Source of the DNA: Halocynthiibacter namhaensis
Lineage (GTDB): Bacteria > Pseudomonadota > Alphaproteobacteria > Rhodobacterales > Rhodobacteraceae
Assembly (NCBI RefSeq): GCF_000812685.1
Contig: NZ_JWIF01000027.1
Coordinates: 1-64,000 of the forward strand
Direction of reading: 5' to 3'
Length of the DNA: 64,000 nucleotides
Below the pieces are notes generated by a model that had not been told where the DNA came from, did no database searches, and saw only the letters and a list, made by a program, of their open reading frames with translations. The stretch's first letter is position 1. The number at the start of each line of letters is the position of its first letter. Below are positions 32,462 through 42,152 of this stretch, piece after piece. The position numbers and the translations under genes are program-made.

Positions 32462-34069
32462 TCACGCAAACCACCAGCGGGATGCAGCTTTTGCGCCATC
32501 CATGGTCCAGTTCGCGGCCACGTCATCTGAATGTGCGATGTCTTTGGACACGCCCATGATGTAATTGGCGAACATTGGAACAACCGCGCCACCATCGTCA
32601 CTGATAAGGGTCTGCGCTTCGGCATACATGCCGCGACGTTTATCTTGATCCAGCTCAGAACGGGCTTCTTGAACAACTTCGTTAAAGCGCACAGCACTTT
32701 CAGTTGTGCGCCAAGCGGTGTCATTCCATTCGGTTTCCGCAACATAGGCCGATGCGAACATCCAATCCTCTGTTGGACGGCCACCCCAGTAACATGCACA
32801 CCAAGGTTTCTTGTTCCAAACGTTGGACCAGTAACCATCAGATGGTTCACGTACGACTTCAATATCAATGCCAGCTTCGGCAGCAGAAGCCGCGATAAGC
32901 TGTGCCGCATCAACCGCACCCGCGAAGGCTGCGTCAGAGGCGGACAATTGGATCGGGCCAGAGTGGCCTGATTTTTCATAGTGATGACGCGCAAGATCCG
33001 CATCAAACTCACGCTGAGGCAAATCAGAGGCGTGGAACTGATTGGCAGTTGAGATCGGGTGATCATTGCCAACCGCACCATGGCCTAGCAGAATTTTATC
33101 AACAAGTTCCTGACGTTTGATCGACAGTTTTAGCGCCATGCGCAGATCGTAATTGTCAAAGGGTGCCGCATCTACACGCATTGGGAAGGTATAGTGAAGT
33201 GTGCCGGTCTTTTCCAGGATGTTGATGTTTGGTGCACGGCCCAGCAGACCAACGGTCTTGGGATCAACACGTTCAATCGCATGTACATCACCTGACAAAA
33301 GCGCGTTTTGGCGGGCGGTGACATCCAGCAGTGACAGCATCTCGATCTGGTCGAAATGGCCTGTGCCTTCTTTCCAAGCATTGGCGTATTTATTGGCGAT
33401 GGTGCGTACGCCAGGTTCAAAGGTTTCGATCACATAGTTGCCCGTGCCGATGCCAGCCAATGCATCAACTTTGCCCTCAGATGACGGCAGGATCAGCAGG
33501 TGATAGTCGCTCATCAAATAGGGGAAATCGGCGTTGGCCGCGTTCAGTGTGAAGACAACGGTGTTGCCATCGATGGCCATGTCTTTGATCGGGGCGGTCA
33601 CACCTTTTGCAGCGGAAGTCGAATCTTCGCCGCGGTGATGGTTGATGGACGCAATGACATCTTCAGGTGTCATGGTCTTGCCATTGTGGAATTCAACGCC
33701 TTGACGCAGATTGAAACGCCATGTGATCGCGTCGTCAGATTCAAAGCTTTCGGCGAGATCGCCAACCAGATCACCAGCCGCGTTCACCTCGGTCAGGCTG
33801 TTGCCGTAGAGATAGCCAAAGTTGGTGTTGAAGTTGTTTTCAAATGTGCCCGGATCCATCGTATCAGTGGTGGAACCAGCGGCCATGCCCATGATGAATT
33901 TTCCACCTTGCTTTGGCGTTGCGGCCATCGCTTGATTGGCCCAGCTAAGCGCGGTTGGAACAACGATACATGCAGCGACCATGGACTGTATAAAGCCTCG
34001 GCGCGAGATTTGTTGGTTGGTTAGTTTCTGTTTCTGTGACGCAATAAAAGCATTTTTGCGTGAAAGCAT
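32462..34069 (-). CDS. ABC transporter substrate-binding protein (SBP_bac_5 type), Tat-exported, 535 aa
   Basis: ATG 34069 follows GGGAGAG. The signal has a twin-arginine motif (S-R-R-G-F) and a hydrophobic core ending A-M-A-A. The mature protein is a family 5 periplasmic binding protein, which binds oligopeptides, dipeptides or other ligands for Opp/Dpp-type importers: L-A-E-S-F-E, W-R-F-N-L-R-Q-G-V-E-F-H-N-G and the Y-W-S-N-V-W-N-K-K-P-W region near 410. It is co-linear with and very similar to the neighbour at 34271-35881, so the pair arose by tandem duplication. Each gene has its own terminator and ribosome site. The ligand is not deducible; the permeases and ATPase are divergent at 36269-39816. 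Confidence 0.9.
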   Translation of the reverse strand: MLSRKNAFIASQKQKLTNQQISRRGFIQSMVAACIVVPTALSWANQAMAATPKQGGKFIMGMAAGSTTDTMDPGTFENNFNTNFGYLYGNSLTEVNAAGDLVGDLAESFESDDAITWRFNLRQGVEFHNGKTMTPEDVIASINHHRGEDSTSAAKGVTAPIKDMAIDGNTVVFTLNAANADFPYLMSDYHLLILPSSEGKVDALAGIGTGNYVIETFEPGVRTIANKYANAWKEGTGHFDQIEMLSLLDVTARQNALLSGDVHAIERVDPKTVGLLGRAPNINILEKTGTLHYTFPMRVDAAPFDNYDLRMALKLSIKRQELVDKILLGHGAVGNDHPISTANQFHASDLPQREFDADLARHHYEKSGHSGPIQLSASDAAFAGAVDAAQLIAASAAEAGIDIEVVREPSDGYWSNVWNKKPWCACYWGGRPTEDWMFASAYVAETEWNDTAWRTTESAVRFNEVVQEARSELDQDKRRGMYAEAQTLISDDGGAVVPMFANYIMGVSKDIAHSDDVAANWTMDGAKAASRWWFA

Positions 34070-34213
34070 GATGTCTCTCCCATGGTGGACTTTGCCGGGC
34101 TTATGTCGCCCGTTGTAGTCGCACCTTAAGAGGAGGGTGTCGTAAAATAAACAGTTATGTCGCTTTTGTTTTCTTTAGGCGGAATATGCGACCGTGCGCG
34201 TCGCTTTTGAGAC

Positions 34214-34243
34214 AAAAAAGGCAGCGACTTTTCAGTCGCTGCC
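34214..34243 (-). terminator. Strong Rho-independent terminator of the second SBP gene
   Basis: GGCAGCGACT / AGTCGCTGCC with a 4-base loop (34220-34243), followed on the minus strand by TTTTTT. It lies 27 bases after the stop of the gene ending at 34271. Confidence 0.9.
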
Positions 34244-34270
34244 CCTTGTTTCAACCCAAAGGGGATTCGC

Positions 34271-35881
34271 TTATGCGAACCACCAGCGTTCTGCTGCTTT
34301 GGTGCCATCGAGTGTCCAGTTGGACGCGATGTTTTCAGAATGTGCAACGTCTTTGGACACGCCCATGATATAGTTTGCAAACATCGGAACAGTCGAACCA
34401 CTGTCGTCTGACAGAAGTTGCTGTGCTTCAGCATACATGCCGCGACGCTTGTCTTGGTCCAATTCGGAACGTGCTTCTGTGACGATCGCGTTGAAACGAT
34501 CTGCACTTGGCGTGTCGCGGAAGGCTGTGTCGTTCCATTCTGATTCTTGAACGTAACCGGATGTGAACATCCAATCCTCGGTTGGGCGACCAGACCAGTA
34601 AGACGCACACCAAGGTTTTTTGTTCCAAACGTTGGACCAGTAACCATCGGAAGGTTCACGTACAACTTGCACGTCGATGCCAACTTCTTGTGCAGATGCT
34701 GCGATCAACTGGGCGGCGTCTACGGCGCCGGCGAAGGCAGCGTCTGATGCTGACAATTCGATGGTGCCAGAGTGACCGGATTTCGCATAATGGTGACGCG
34801 CTTTATCAGCGTCGAACTCGCGCTGTGGCAAGTCAGATGCGTGGAAGCGGTTCGCAGTGGAAATCGGGTGGTCGTTGCCAAGTGCGCCGTGGCCGTGCAG
34901 GATCTTGTCGACAAGTTCCTGACGCTTGATGGAATATTTTAGCGCAAGACGCAGATCATTGTTGTCAAACGGTGCTGAGTCACCACGCATCGGGAAGACA
35001 TAGTGCAATGTGCCTGTGACTTCTTGGATGTTGATGTTTGGCGCGCGACCGAGAAGGGCAACCGTTTTTGGATCTACGCGGTCAATCGCGTGAACATCGC
35101 CAGACAGCAAAGCGTTTTGGCGTGCTGTTGCGTCAAGCAAGGCGAGGATTTCGACTTCATCGAAATGACCCGCATTCTCTTTCCAAGCATTGCCGAAACG
35201 TGTGGCTGTTGCGCGGACGCCTGGCTCATAGCTGTCAATTTTATATGTGCCGGTACCAATACCTGAATGCGCGTCCATTGTGCCATCTGCGGACAGGGGC
35301 AGGATTTGCAGGTGATAGTCGCTCATCATGTAAGGGAAGTCGGCGTTTGGCGCGTCCAAGGTGAAGACAACAGTGTTGCCGTCAGCTTTGATTTCTTGGA
35401 TCGGGGATACGATGCCCTTTGCAGCCGAAGTTGAATCTTCGCCGCGGTGCATGTTGAGAGAGGCAATCACATCTTCAACGGTCAGTGTTTTGCCGTTGTG
35501 GAATTCAACGCCCTGACGAATGTTGAAGCGCCATGTTTTCGCATCTTCAGATTCGAAAGTTTCGGCCAATTCGCCAACCAATTCATTGCGGTTGTTCACC
35601 TCGGTCAGTGTGTTGCCGAAGAGATACCCAATGGAACCGATGAAGTTGTTTTCATATGTTGATGGGTCAAGCACGTCGGTGGTGGAACCAGCAGCGATAC
35701 CTTGAACGAATTTACCGCCCTTTTTAGGGGTCTCGGCCATCGCTTGGCTGGCCCAACCCAAAGCGGTTGGGATCACAACGCCAGCTGCGACCATGGACTG
35801 CATAAAGCTGCGGCGGGAAATTGTTCCAGCGGTCAGCTTTTGTTTCTGTTGTTGAATAAAGAGGTCTTTGCGAGAACGCAT
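34271..35881 (-). CDS. ABC transporter substrate-binding protein (SBP_bac_5 type), Tat-exported, 536 aa
   Basis: ATG 35881 with GGGAG upstream is used; an in-frame start at 35947 is further out and unsupported. Twin-arginine signal S-R-R-S-F-M-Q-S-M, cleavage after A-M-A. Family 5 binding-protein features match the paralogue at 32462-34069 over the full length (W-R-F-N-I-R-Q-G-V-E-F-H-N-G; Y-W-S-N-V-W-N-K-K-P-W). This copy lies closest to the divergent permease genes and is probably the principal receptor of the system. Cytoplasmic folding before export is implied by the Tat signal, which is usual for this subgroup in Rhodobacterales. Confidence 0.9.
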   Translation of the reverse strand: MRSRKDLFIQQQKQKLTAGTISRRSFMQSMVAAGVVIPTALGWASQAMAETPKKGGKFVQGIAAGSTTDVLDPSTYENNFIGSIGYLFGNTLTEVNNRNELVGELAETFESEDAKTWRFNIRQGVEFHNGKTLTVEDVIASLNMHRGEDSTSAAKGIVSPIQEIKADGNTVVFTLDAPNADFPYMMSDYHLQILPLSADGTMDAHSGIGTGTYKIDSYEPGVRATATRFGNAWKENAGHFDEVEILALLDATARQNALLSGDVHAIDRVDPKTVALLGRAPNINIQEVTGTLHYVFPMRGDSAPFDNNDLRLALKYSIKRQELVDKILHGHGALGNDHPISTANRFHASDLPQREFDADKARHHYAKSGHSGTIELSASDAAFAGAVDAAQLIAASAQEVGIDVQVVREPSDGYWSNVWNKKPWCASYWSGRPTEDWMFTSGYVQESEWNDTAFRDTPSADRFNAIVTEARSELDQDKRRGMYAEAQQLLSDDSGSTVPMFANYIMGVSKDVAHSENIASNWTLDGTKAAERWWFA

Positions 35882-36268
35882 GCCTTGTCTCCCTGTGGTG
35901 GTTATCATTCTTGCCTGCACGCTACACGGGCGCGCGCAAAGGGCCAAATAAAATTGTACGGTTCCTTGGGGTTAAGTGCCGTTTTTGGTGGCAAAGATCT
36001 ATATGCGACGCTTTGTGTTTTTAATGCGAAATTGAGGTGTGGCATATGCGGATACTTTTACATCAAAAGCGACATGCGATCTTCATGTTCGTTCGTATAC
36101 GGTTGGTTTTTTAGGCTTCCGACATCCCATGCGAGGACTGAAAACGACATTATTATAGGGAAAGCGCCTTTACAGATCGGCAAGTCACTGCATAGCATGT
36201 CCCAAACATGGAGCGCCGGACAACTGCCAACCATCAAGGCATGGCAGGCGGGCGCCAGGGGGGAAATC
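35882..36268. promoter_or_regulatory. Divergent control region of the ABC transporter
   Basis: These 387 bases between the divergent binding-protein and permease genes contain no convincing gene. The reading frame is open upstream of the permease, but the best ribosome site is at the very end (AGGGGGGA before GTG 36269). No operator repeat is obvious. Confidence 0.4.
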
Positions 36269-37246
36269 GTGAATTTAATTCTGCAAACCATTCTAAAGCG
36301 CCTTGCGCTGGGGGTGGTGACACTGTTTTTCGTGTCGCTCGTCATTTTTAGTGCAATTCAGTTTTTGCCGGGCGACTTTGGTGAAGCCGTGCTTGGCCAA
36401 GCCGCAACTGAAGAAACCGTTGCAGCGTTTCGGCGTGAACTTGGTCTCGATCAGCCTGCATGGCAACGCTACCTTGATTGGGTCGGCGCTGTGGCAACGG
36501 GTGACTTTGGCACGTCCTTCTCCGGTCGCGCATCTTCCGGTGTAGACCGTTCACGCCCTGTGATGGAAATGATCGCACCACGCTTGGAAAACACATTGTT
36601 CCTTGCAAGCATCACCGCGATGGTTGCGGTTCCGCTGGCTTTGTTCCTTGGGATCACCGCCGCGCTTTGGCGCAATTCGATCTATGATCGGGTGGTGAAT
36701 GCGATGACGCTGACCTCGATTTCCTTCCCTGAATTCTTCGTCGCCTACATCTTGATTCTGTTTTCAGCTCTTTGGTGGGGCCTGCCAACTTTGGCGAACA
36801 TCACGGACGGTATGCCGTTTTGGGAAAAAGTGCATAAGTCATTGCTGCCATCCCTGACCCTGACCCTTGTGATCGTGGCGCATATGATGCGCATGACGCG
36901 GGCTGCGATTATCAATCTTCTGGCCAGCCCTTACATTGAAATGGCACGCCTAAAGGGGCAAAGCCGTATCCGTGTGATCCTACGCCACGCGCTGCCAAAT
37001 GCATGGGCACCGATTGCAACCGTGATCGCGTTTAACCTTGCTTATCTGGTGGTTGGCGTTGTGGTTGTCGAGGTTGTCTTTGTTTACCCGGGCGTTGGTC
37101 AGTTGATGGTTGATGCGGTTGCATCGCGTGACATTCCTGTTGTGCAGGGCTGTGCGTTGATCTTCGCGGCGACCTATATCTTGCTGAACCTAACCGCAGA
37201 CATCATTGGGATCGTTACGAACCCACGTTTGCTGCACCCGAAATAA
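36269..37246 (+). CDS. ABC transporter permease, DppB/OppB type, 325 aa
   Basis: GTG 36269 is preferred because a strong AGGGGGGA lies 4 bases upstream; the frame is open much further back, but those residues are not permease-like. The sequence has the usual first TM helix (L-A-L-G-V-V-T-L-F-F-V), the long periplasmic region, and the cytoplasmic loop with the coupling motif E-M-A-R-L-K-G-Q-S-R-I-R-V-I-L-R-H-A-L-P. Six TM helices are expected. It forms a heterodimeric channel with the next gene product, fed by the binding proteins encoded divergently. Confidence 0.9.
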   Translation: MNLILQTILKRLALGVVTLFFVSLVIFSAIQFLPGDFGEAVLGQAATEETVAAFRRELGLDQPAWQRYLDWVGAVATGDFGTSFSGRASSGVDRSRPVMEMIAPRLENTLFLASITAMVAVPLALFLGITAALWRNSIYDRVVNAMTLTSISFPEFFVAYILILFSALWWGLPTLANITDGMPFWEKVHKSLLPSLTLTLVIVAHMMRMTRAAIINLLASPYIEMARLKGQSRIRVILRHALPNAWAPIATVIAFNLAYLVVGVVVVEVVFVYPGVGQLMVDAVASRDIPVVQGCALIFAATYILLNLTADIIGIVTNPRLLHPK

Positions 37247-37256
37247 GAGGCACCCA

Positions 37257-38171
37257 ATGACCGATACGAACACCTATTCGGCAGCCTCAGAGGTTGCCAG
37301 CACCATCACCCGACGCACCCGTTGGGAACGTATGAAAATCGCTTTGAAGAAGGCACCATTGACGGCCTGGTTTGGCATGATCGTCATTGCTTTCTATCTG
37401 TTTGTCGCCGTTTTTGCCCAGTGGCTTGCCCCACATGGCGAAGCAGACAACAGCTTTGCCGCCTATCTGCCCTGGGGGGAACCTGGGCATGTCTTTGGCA
37501 CCGACCAAATTGGCCGAGACGTATTCTCGCGTTTGATTTACGGGGCACAAAACACCATCGGTATCGCGCTTGCGACCACGCTTTTGTCCTTCATGATTGG
37601 GGGCACACTTGGTCTTGCGGCGTCTATTCGGGGCGGTTGGACAGATCAAATTCTGTCGCGCATCGTTGATATTTTGATGGCAATCCCAAGCCTGATTTTC
37701 GCGCTGATGCTTCTGTCGGTTTTTGGCTCTACCGCGGGAAGCTTGATCATCATCATCGCGCTTTTGGACAGCACGCGCGTTTTCCGGATCACCCGATCCG
37801 TTGCGGTGAACGTTGTTGTCATGGATTATGTCGAAGCCGCGCGTCTGCGTGGGGAAGGCCTTGGCTGGGTCATGCGCCGTGAGATCTTGCCAAACATCAT
37901 GCCGCCTTTGGTTGCTGAATTTGGTCTGCGGTTCTCGTTTGTGTTCCTGACCATCGCTTCACTGTCGTTCTTGGGTGTGGGCCTTCAGCCCCCAACCGCA
38001 GACTGGGGATCTATGGTGCGTGAAAGCGCGTCGCTGATGCAATTCGTGCAATATGACCTGAAATCTGGCCTCACCCCATTGCTGCCCGCCGGTGCAATCG
38101 CGCTGATCACGGTGGCTGTGAACTATGTCGTTGATTGGTTCTTGCATATGACCAGTGGCCTGAAGGATTGA
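37257..38171 (+). CDS. ABC transporter permease, DppC/OppC type, 304 aa
   Basis: ATG 37257 follows AAGAGG at 6 bases. A short cytoplasmic N-terminus leads to a TM helix and the typical D-x-x-G-R-D-V-F-S-R-L-I-Y-G motif. The EAA coupling loop appears as Y-V-E-A-A-R-L-R-G-E-G-L-G-W-V-M-R-R-E-I-L-P-N. It pairs with the upstream permease (10-base gap) and is followed after 4 bases by the ATPase gene. Confidence 0.92.
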   Translation: MTDTNTYSAASEVASTITRRTRWERMKIALKKAPLTAWFGMIVIAFYLFVAVFAQWLAPHGEADNSFAAYLPWGEPGHVFGTDQIGRDVFSRLIYGAQNTIGIALATTLLSFMIGGTLGLAASIRGGWTDQILSRIVDILMAIPSLIFALMLLSVFGSTAGSLIIIIALLDSTRVFRITRSVAVNVVVMDYVEAARLRGEGLGWVMRREILPNIMPPLVAEFGLRFSFVFLTIASLSFLGVGLQPPTADWGSMVRESASLMQFVQYDLKSGLTPLLPAGAIALITVAVNYVVDWFLHMTSGLKD

Positions 38172-38175
38172 ACTG

Positions 38176-39816
38176 ATGAGTGAAGATAGCAAACAAAACG
38201 AAGGCAAGGCCGGTGATATCCTTCTTGAGATGCGTGACATTCGCATCGAGGGCTGGTCTGATGAGAAATGGAACCCAATCATCAAGGGCGTCGACCTGAC
38301 ATTGCGTCGCGGCGAAGTCCTTGGCTTGATTGGGGAATCTGGTGCTGGCAAGTCAACCCTTGGCCTTGCGGGTATGGGGTTCACCCAGCCTGGCTGCCGC
38401 ATCACAAGTGGATCCATCATGTTTGATGGGATCGATTTGGTGAAGGCCACGGACAGTGAAAAACGCGCACTTTGGGGGTCTCGTGTGGCCTATGTTGCGC
38501 AATCTGCGGCGGCCTCTTTCAATCCGGCACATCGCCTGATTGACCAAACGGTGGAAGCCACGGTTGCCCATGGTTTGCAGGGGGAAGCGGCGGCGAAAGA
38601 TGATGCGCGTGAATTATATTCCGCGCTGACATTGCCCTTCCCTGAAACCATCGGCGAACGATACCCGCATCAGGTGTCTGGTGGGCAATTGCAACGTGTG
38701 ATGACCGCGATGGCCATGTCACCGCGCCCGGATTTGATCGTGTTTGATGAACCCACAACCGCGCTTGATGTGACGACACAGGTCGAAGTTCTGCTGTCTA
38801 TGCGCAAGATCGTGGAAGAATTTAATACAGCTGCGATCTATATCACGCATGACTTGGCCGTGGTGGCACAGATGGCGGATACGATCAAAGTGCTGCGTTA
38901 CGGCAAGGAAGTTGAAGAATCTGAAACGCGCCAGATGTTGACCGCCCCAAAAGAGGATTACACCAAATCACTTTGGTCGGTGCGTGCTTTGCATAAGGAA
39001 GCGCAACCGTCTGATGATATTGTGCTTTCCATCGATGGTGTCGATGCGGCCTATGGGCGTGGCTTGAAGGTTTTGCATGATGTGAACATCAAAGTGCCAC
39101 GTGGACGCACGGTGTCGATTGTGGGGGAATCAGGGTCTGGTAAATCCACAACCGCGCGTGTGATCACCGGGCTTTTGCCGCCGATGACGGGGCAGGTGAT
39201 GTTCAATGGCGAAGCCTTACCGGCTGAGTTAAGCGGCCGATCTAAGGAACAGCTTCAGAAGATCCAGATGATCTATCAGATGGCTGATACTGCGATGAAC
39301 CCGCGCCAAACCGTGGGTGAAATCATCGGGCGTCCGCTTGAATTCTATCATGGCCTGAAAGGTGCTGCGAAAGAACAGCGGGTGTTGGAACTTCTGGACA
39401 TGATCGAGTTGGACGAAACGTTTTACGATCGTCTGCCATCTGAGATGTCCGGTGGGCAAAAACAGCGGATCTGTATTGCGCGTGCCCTGGCGGCCGAACC
39501 TGAGGTCATCATCTGTGACGAGGTGACGTCAGCCTTGGATCAGATCGTGCAGGAAGGCATCCTTAAGCTTTTGATGAAGCTGCAGGAAAAGCATGGAATC
39601 ACCTATTTGTTCATCACCCATGACATTGCCACGGTTGAGGCAATTTCTGACGAAATCGTCGTGATGTATATGGGCGAGGTTGTGGAACAAGGCCCGAAAG
39701 ATGAAATCATGTCCGCGCCTTATCCCGACTATACGAAACTGTTGCTGTCATCCGTTCCAGAGATGGACCCGGATTGGCTGACAAAGTTGGCTGAAAGCCG
39801 CGACGACACCGCCTAA
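38176..39816 (+). CDS. ABC transporter ATPase with two fused nucleotide-binding domains (DppD-DppF fusion), 546 aa
   Basis: NBD1 has G-E-S-G-A-G-K-S-T (Walker A, near 53), V-S-G-G-Q-L-Q-R (signature) and F-D-E-P-T-T-A-L-D (Walker B). NBD2 repeats these: G-E-S-G-S-G-K-S-T, M-S-G-G-Q-K-Q-R and I-C-D-E-V-T-S-A-L-D. Single-chain double ATPases of this kind replace separate DppD and DppF. NBD2's Walker B is followed by V-T-S-A-L-D rather than P-T-S-A-L-D, a common variant. It powers import through the two permeases encoded just upstream. Confidence 0.93.
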   Translation: MSEDSKQNEGKAGDILLEMRDIRIEGWSDEKWNPIIKGVDLTLRRGEVLGLIGESGAGKSTLGLAGMGFTQPGCRITSGSIMFDGIDLVKATDSEKRALWGSRVAYVAQSAAASFNPAHRLIDQTVEATVAHGLQGEAAAKDDARELYSALTLPFPETIGERYPHQVSGGQLQRVMTAMAMSPRPDLIVFDEPTTALDVTTQVEVLLSMRKIVEEFNTAAIYITHDLAVVAQMADTIKVLRYGKEVEESETRQMLTAPKEDYTKSLWSVRALHKEAQPSDDIVLSIDGVDAAYGRGLKVLHDVNIKVPRGRTVSIVGESGSGKSTTARVITGLLPPMTGQVMFNGEALPAELSGRSKEQLQKIQMIYQMADTAMNPRQTVGEIIGRPLEFYHGLKGAAKEQRVLELLDMIELDETFYDRLPSEMSGGQKQRICIARALAAEPEVIICDEVTSALDQIVQEGILKLLMKLQEKHGITYLFITHDIATVEAISDEIVVMYMGEVVEQGPKDEIMSAPYPDYTKLLLSSVPEMDPDWLTKLAESRDDTA

Positions 39817-39843
39817 ACTCGATATATGCTGATCAATACAATG

Positions 39844-39878
39844 ATGCCGGGGCTGCAAATGCAGGCTCGGCATTTTTT
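39844..39878 (+). terminator. Rho-independent terminator of the ABC operon
   Basis: ATGCCGGGGCTGCA (39844-39857) pairs with TGCAGGCTCGGCAT (39860-39873) with two mismatches, and a T6 run follows. Confidence 0.85.
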
Positions 39879-39952
39879 GTGGGGGTGGGGGATAAGCGCG
39901 GAATATACGCAATCATCATCTAATCAAAGACTGAGCGCTGAAAGGATAACCG

Positions 39953-40027
39953 TGGTACTCCCTAGGGGAATTGAACCCCTCTTTCCAGGTTGAAAACCTG
40001 GCGTCCTAACCGATAGACGAAGGGAGC
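39953..40027 (-). tRNA. tRNA-Glu (anticodon UUC), copy 1
   Basis: Read on the minus strand, it starts GCTCCCTTCGTC at 40027. The anticodon loop centres on T-TTC-A between CCAGG/CCTGG arms, the T arm is AGGGG-TTCAATT-CCCCT, the acceptor end is AGGGAGT with discriminator A, and CCA is encoded (39953-39955). Length is 75 nt. It is identical to the second copy 148 bases away. Confidence 0.95.
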
Positions 40028-40175
40028 ACCGTTCGGTGAGCGGGTATTTAGCTTGTCCTTTTGCGCGGGGCAAGAGGAAAAATAATATCTTTCGAATTTC
40101 TTATCGAAAAATGCAAACAGCGAAATTCAAGCAGGAATTTCAAAGCGTGTAGGAATTTGTAAGATGGGGTAACTG

Positions 40176-40250
40176 TGGTACTCCCTAGGGGAATTGAACC
40201 CCTCTTTCCAGGTTGAAAACCTGGCGTCCTAACCGATAGACGAAGGGAGC
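40176..40250 (-). tRNA. tRNA-Glu (anticodon UUC), copy 2
   Basis: The same 75-nt sequence as the first copy, on the same strand. The bases just upstream (ACCGTTC-A/G-GTGAGCGG) are also shared, so the repeat unit is about 100 bases and arose by tandem duplication. Both copies would be read leftward. Confidence 0.95.
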
Positions 40251-40361
40251 ACCGTTCAGTGAGCGGATATTTAGCTTCTTCGCGGGGGAGGGGCAAGAGG
40301 GAAAATCAAAAAAATGTGGTGGTTTGTAAAGTTTTTTGTGCCCGGACCCATGGGAGGTATC

Positions 40362-42149
40362 TTAAACCTCAGCGGCGTCTTCTAGACGCAACTGCACCGT
40401 TTCACGCCCCTGCCAACGGTTGATTTCAAGACGTCCAGCCAAGTGAAACAGCGCGCCATTGTGGTCTTGCAGGCTGTGTCCCAAGGGTGTGTCGAAAGCC
40501 CCAAAGCAAATCGCATCAATACGCGGGCCCATGCCATCGCCAAAGCTGATCTTCAAATGTGATTCTCCAACCCGCTTGGCGAAGAATATTTTCTGACTGG
40601 CGAAAGCAAAGCGCGGACCAGGGGCACCGGCACCAAAAGGACCCGCAGATTCGATTTTTGCAACCAGATCCGTTTGCGCAGCACCCGGCATCAACATGGC
40701 ATCGATTTTCAACGCCGCAGGTCCACCAAGACCCGCGCCTTGTTTTGCCAATAATTCCTCAAGCCGCGCCATAGCCGGTTCAAGTTGGGCCCGCGATAAG
40801 GACATCCCCGCCGCCATTTTATGACCGCCACCTTTTTCCAGCAGACCTTCTGCCACCAATTTTTGCACCGCATGACCAAGATCAACGCCCGACACGGATC
40901 GCCCCGACCCTTTGCCCGCATCGCCATCAAAGCCAATGACAATGGCGGGCAGATTTGTGGCTTCTTTCATGCGCGAGGCAACGATTCCCACCACGCCCGG
41001 ATGCCAACCATCATCGGCCGCCCAAGCAAGTGCAGCGGGCTGGTTGTTCTCGGGCGTATGGGCGTCGAGGCGATTTTGGACCTGATCCATTGCGACTTCG
41101 CGCGTCAGGTTTTCGATCTCGCGGCGTTCACGATTGAGAGTTTCAAGTTGCGCCGCCATTGCGCTGGCTTCTTGGGCGTCTTCCGTTGCCAAAAGACGCG
41201 CGCCAAGGTCGGCCTTTCCAATGCGACCACCCGCGTTAATACGGGGTCCAAGCAGAAAGCCAAGGTGGTATGACGTGGGCGGGCCATCCATGCCCGCACT
41301 GTCGGCAAGCGCAACCAAACCCGCGTGACGGCGCTGCGCCAGAACCTTTAGGCCTTGGCGCACAAAAGCCCGGTTCACACCGATCAAAGGCGCAACATCG
41401 GCAACCGTGCCAAGGGCAACGAAATCAAGAAGGTTCAAAAGGTTGGGGCCTTTGGCGCCCGCTTCGCGCATTTGACGTGTGACCTCCACAAGCGCTAAAA
41501 ACACGACGCCCGCCGCGCAGAGATGCGCCAGATCACCGCTTTCGTCCTGGCGATTGGGGTTCACCACCGCATGCACATCAGGCAGGGTCTCGCCGCCAAG
41601 GTGGTGATCCAAGACGATAACATCCGTATCCCCCGCCGCCGCCAAGGCCTCATGGGACAGGGTGCCGCAATCTACACAAACGATCAGATCGTGATCTTTA
41701 GCAAGTTCTGAAATCGCAGGGGCGTTGGGGCCATATCCTTCGTCTATCCGGTCGGGCACATAAAGCGTCGCACGTTGATCAACAGGATAGCCAAGCTCGC
41801 GCAACCAATGGATCAACAGCGCACCAGAGGTGCCACCGTCCACGTCATAATCTGCGAAAACCGCGATGCGTTGACCGGATTGCGCCGCCAACAGAAACCG
41901 TGCAGCGGCCTTTTCCATATCCAACAAGGACCGGGGATCAGGCAGTAAATCTCGGAGAGAGGGTTCCAAATAGGCAGGCGCATCCATCGCTGAAACGCCA
42001 AGCCTTGCGAGGGTCCGACACAGGGCCGGATCCAGCTTTGTTTGCTGCGCCATAGCTTCTGCTTGGCGCTCGATCTCGACACCCGGCCCCTGCCAGCGCC
42101 GCCCGGTGAGCGACGCTTCTACGTTCAGAAAAGCGGGGGCGTCAAACAC
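40362..42149 (-). CDS. recJ: Single-strand-specific DNA exonuclease RecJ, 595 aa
   Basis: DHH-family phosphoesterase motifs are in place: D-Y-D-V-D-G-G-T-S-G near residue 100, V-D-C-G-T near 160, and L-D-H-H near 180. The DHHA1 domain has the G-G-G-H motif, here G-G-G-H-K-M-A-A-G. RecJ digests single-stranded DNA 5'-3' in recombination and mismatch repair, in the cytoplasm. Canonical D-V-D-G-A-T-S is D-V-D-G-G-T-S here, a benign change. It follows glpX by 3 bases on the same strand, so the two are co-transcribed. Confidence 0.93.
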   Translation of the reverse strand: MFDAPAFLNVEASLTGRRWQGPGVEIERQAEAMAQQTKLDPALCRTLARLGVSAMDAPAYLEPSLRDLLPDPRSLLDMEKAAARFLLAAQSGQRIAVFADYDVDGGTSGALLIHWLRELGYPVDQRATLYVPDRIDEGYGPNAPAISELAKDHDLIVCVDCGTLSHEALAAAGDTDVIVLDHHLGGETLPDVHAVVNPNRQDESGDLAHLCAAGVVFLALVEVTRQMREAGAKGPNLLNLLDFVALGTVADVAPLIGVNRAFVRQGLKVLAQRRHAGLVALADSAGMDGPPTSYHLGFLLGPRINAGGRIGKADLGARLLATEDAQEASAMAAQLETLNRERREIENLTREVAMDQVQNRLDAHTPENNQPAALAWAADDGWHPGVVGIVASRMKEATNLPAIVIGFDGDAGKGSGRSVSGVDLGHAVQKLVAEGLLEKGGGHKMAAGMSLSRAQLEPAMARLEELLAKQGAGLGGPAALKIDAMLMPGAAQTDLVAKIESAGPFGAGAPGPRFAFASQKIFFAKRVGESHLKISFGDGMGPRIDAICFGAFDTPLGHSLQDHNGALFHLAGRLEINRWQGRETVQLRLEDAAEV

Positions 42150-42152
42150 TGT

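Noticed and set aside
35702-36268. Long N-terminal extension of the first permease
   Set aside because: The frame is open but has no permease features and crosses the divergent start region; GTG 36269 has the strong ribosome site.
39951-40280. tRNA repeats as att sites of a genomic island
   Set aside because: The copies are only 148 bases apart with no integrase or cargo between them; tandem duplication is simpler.
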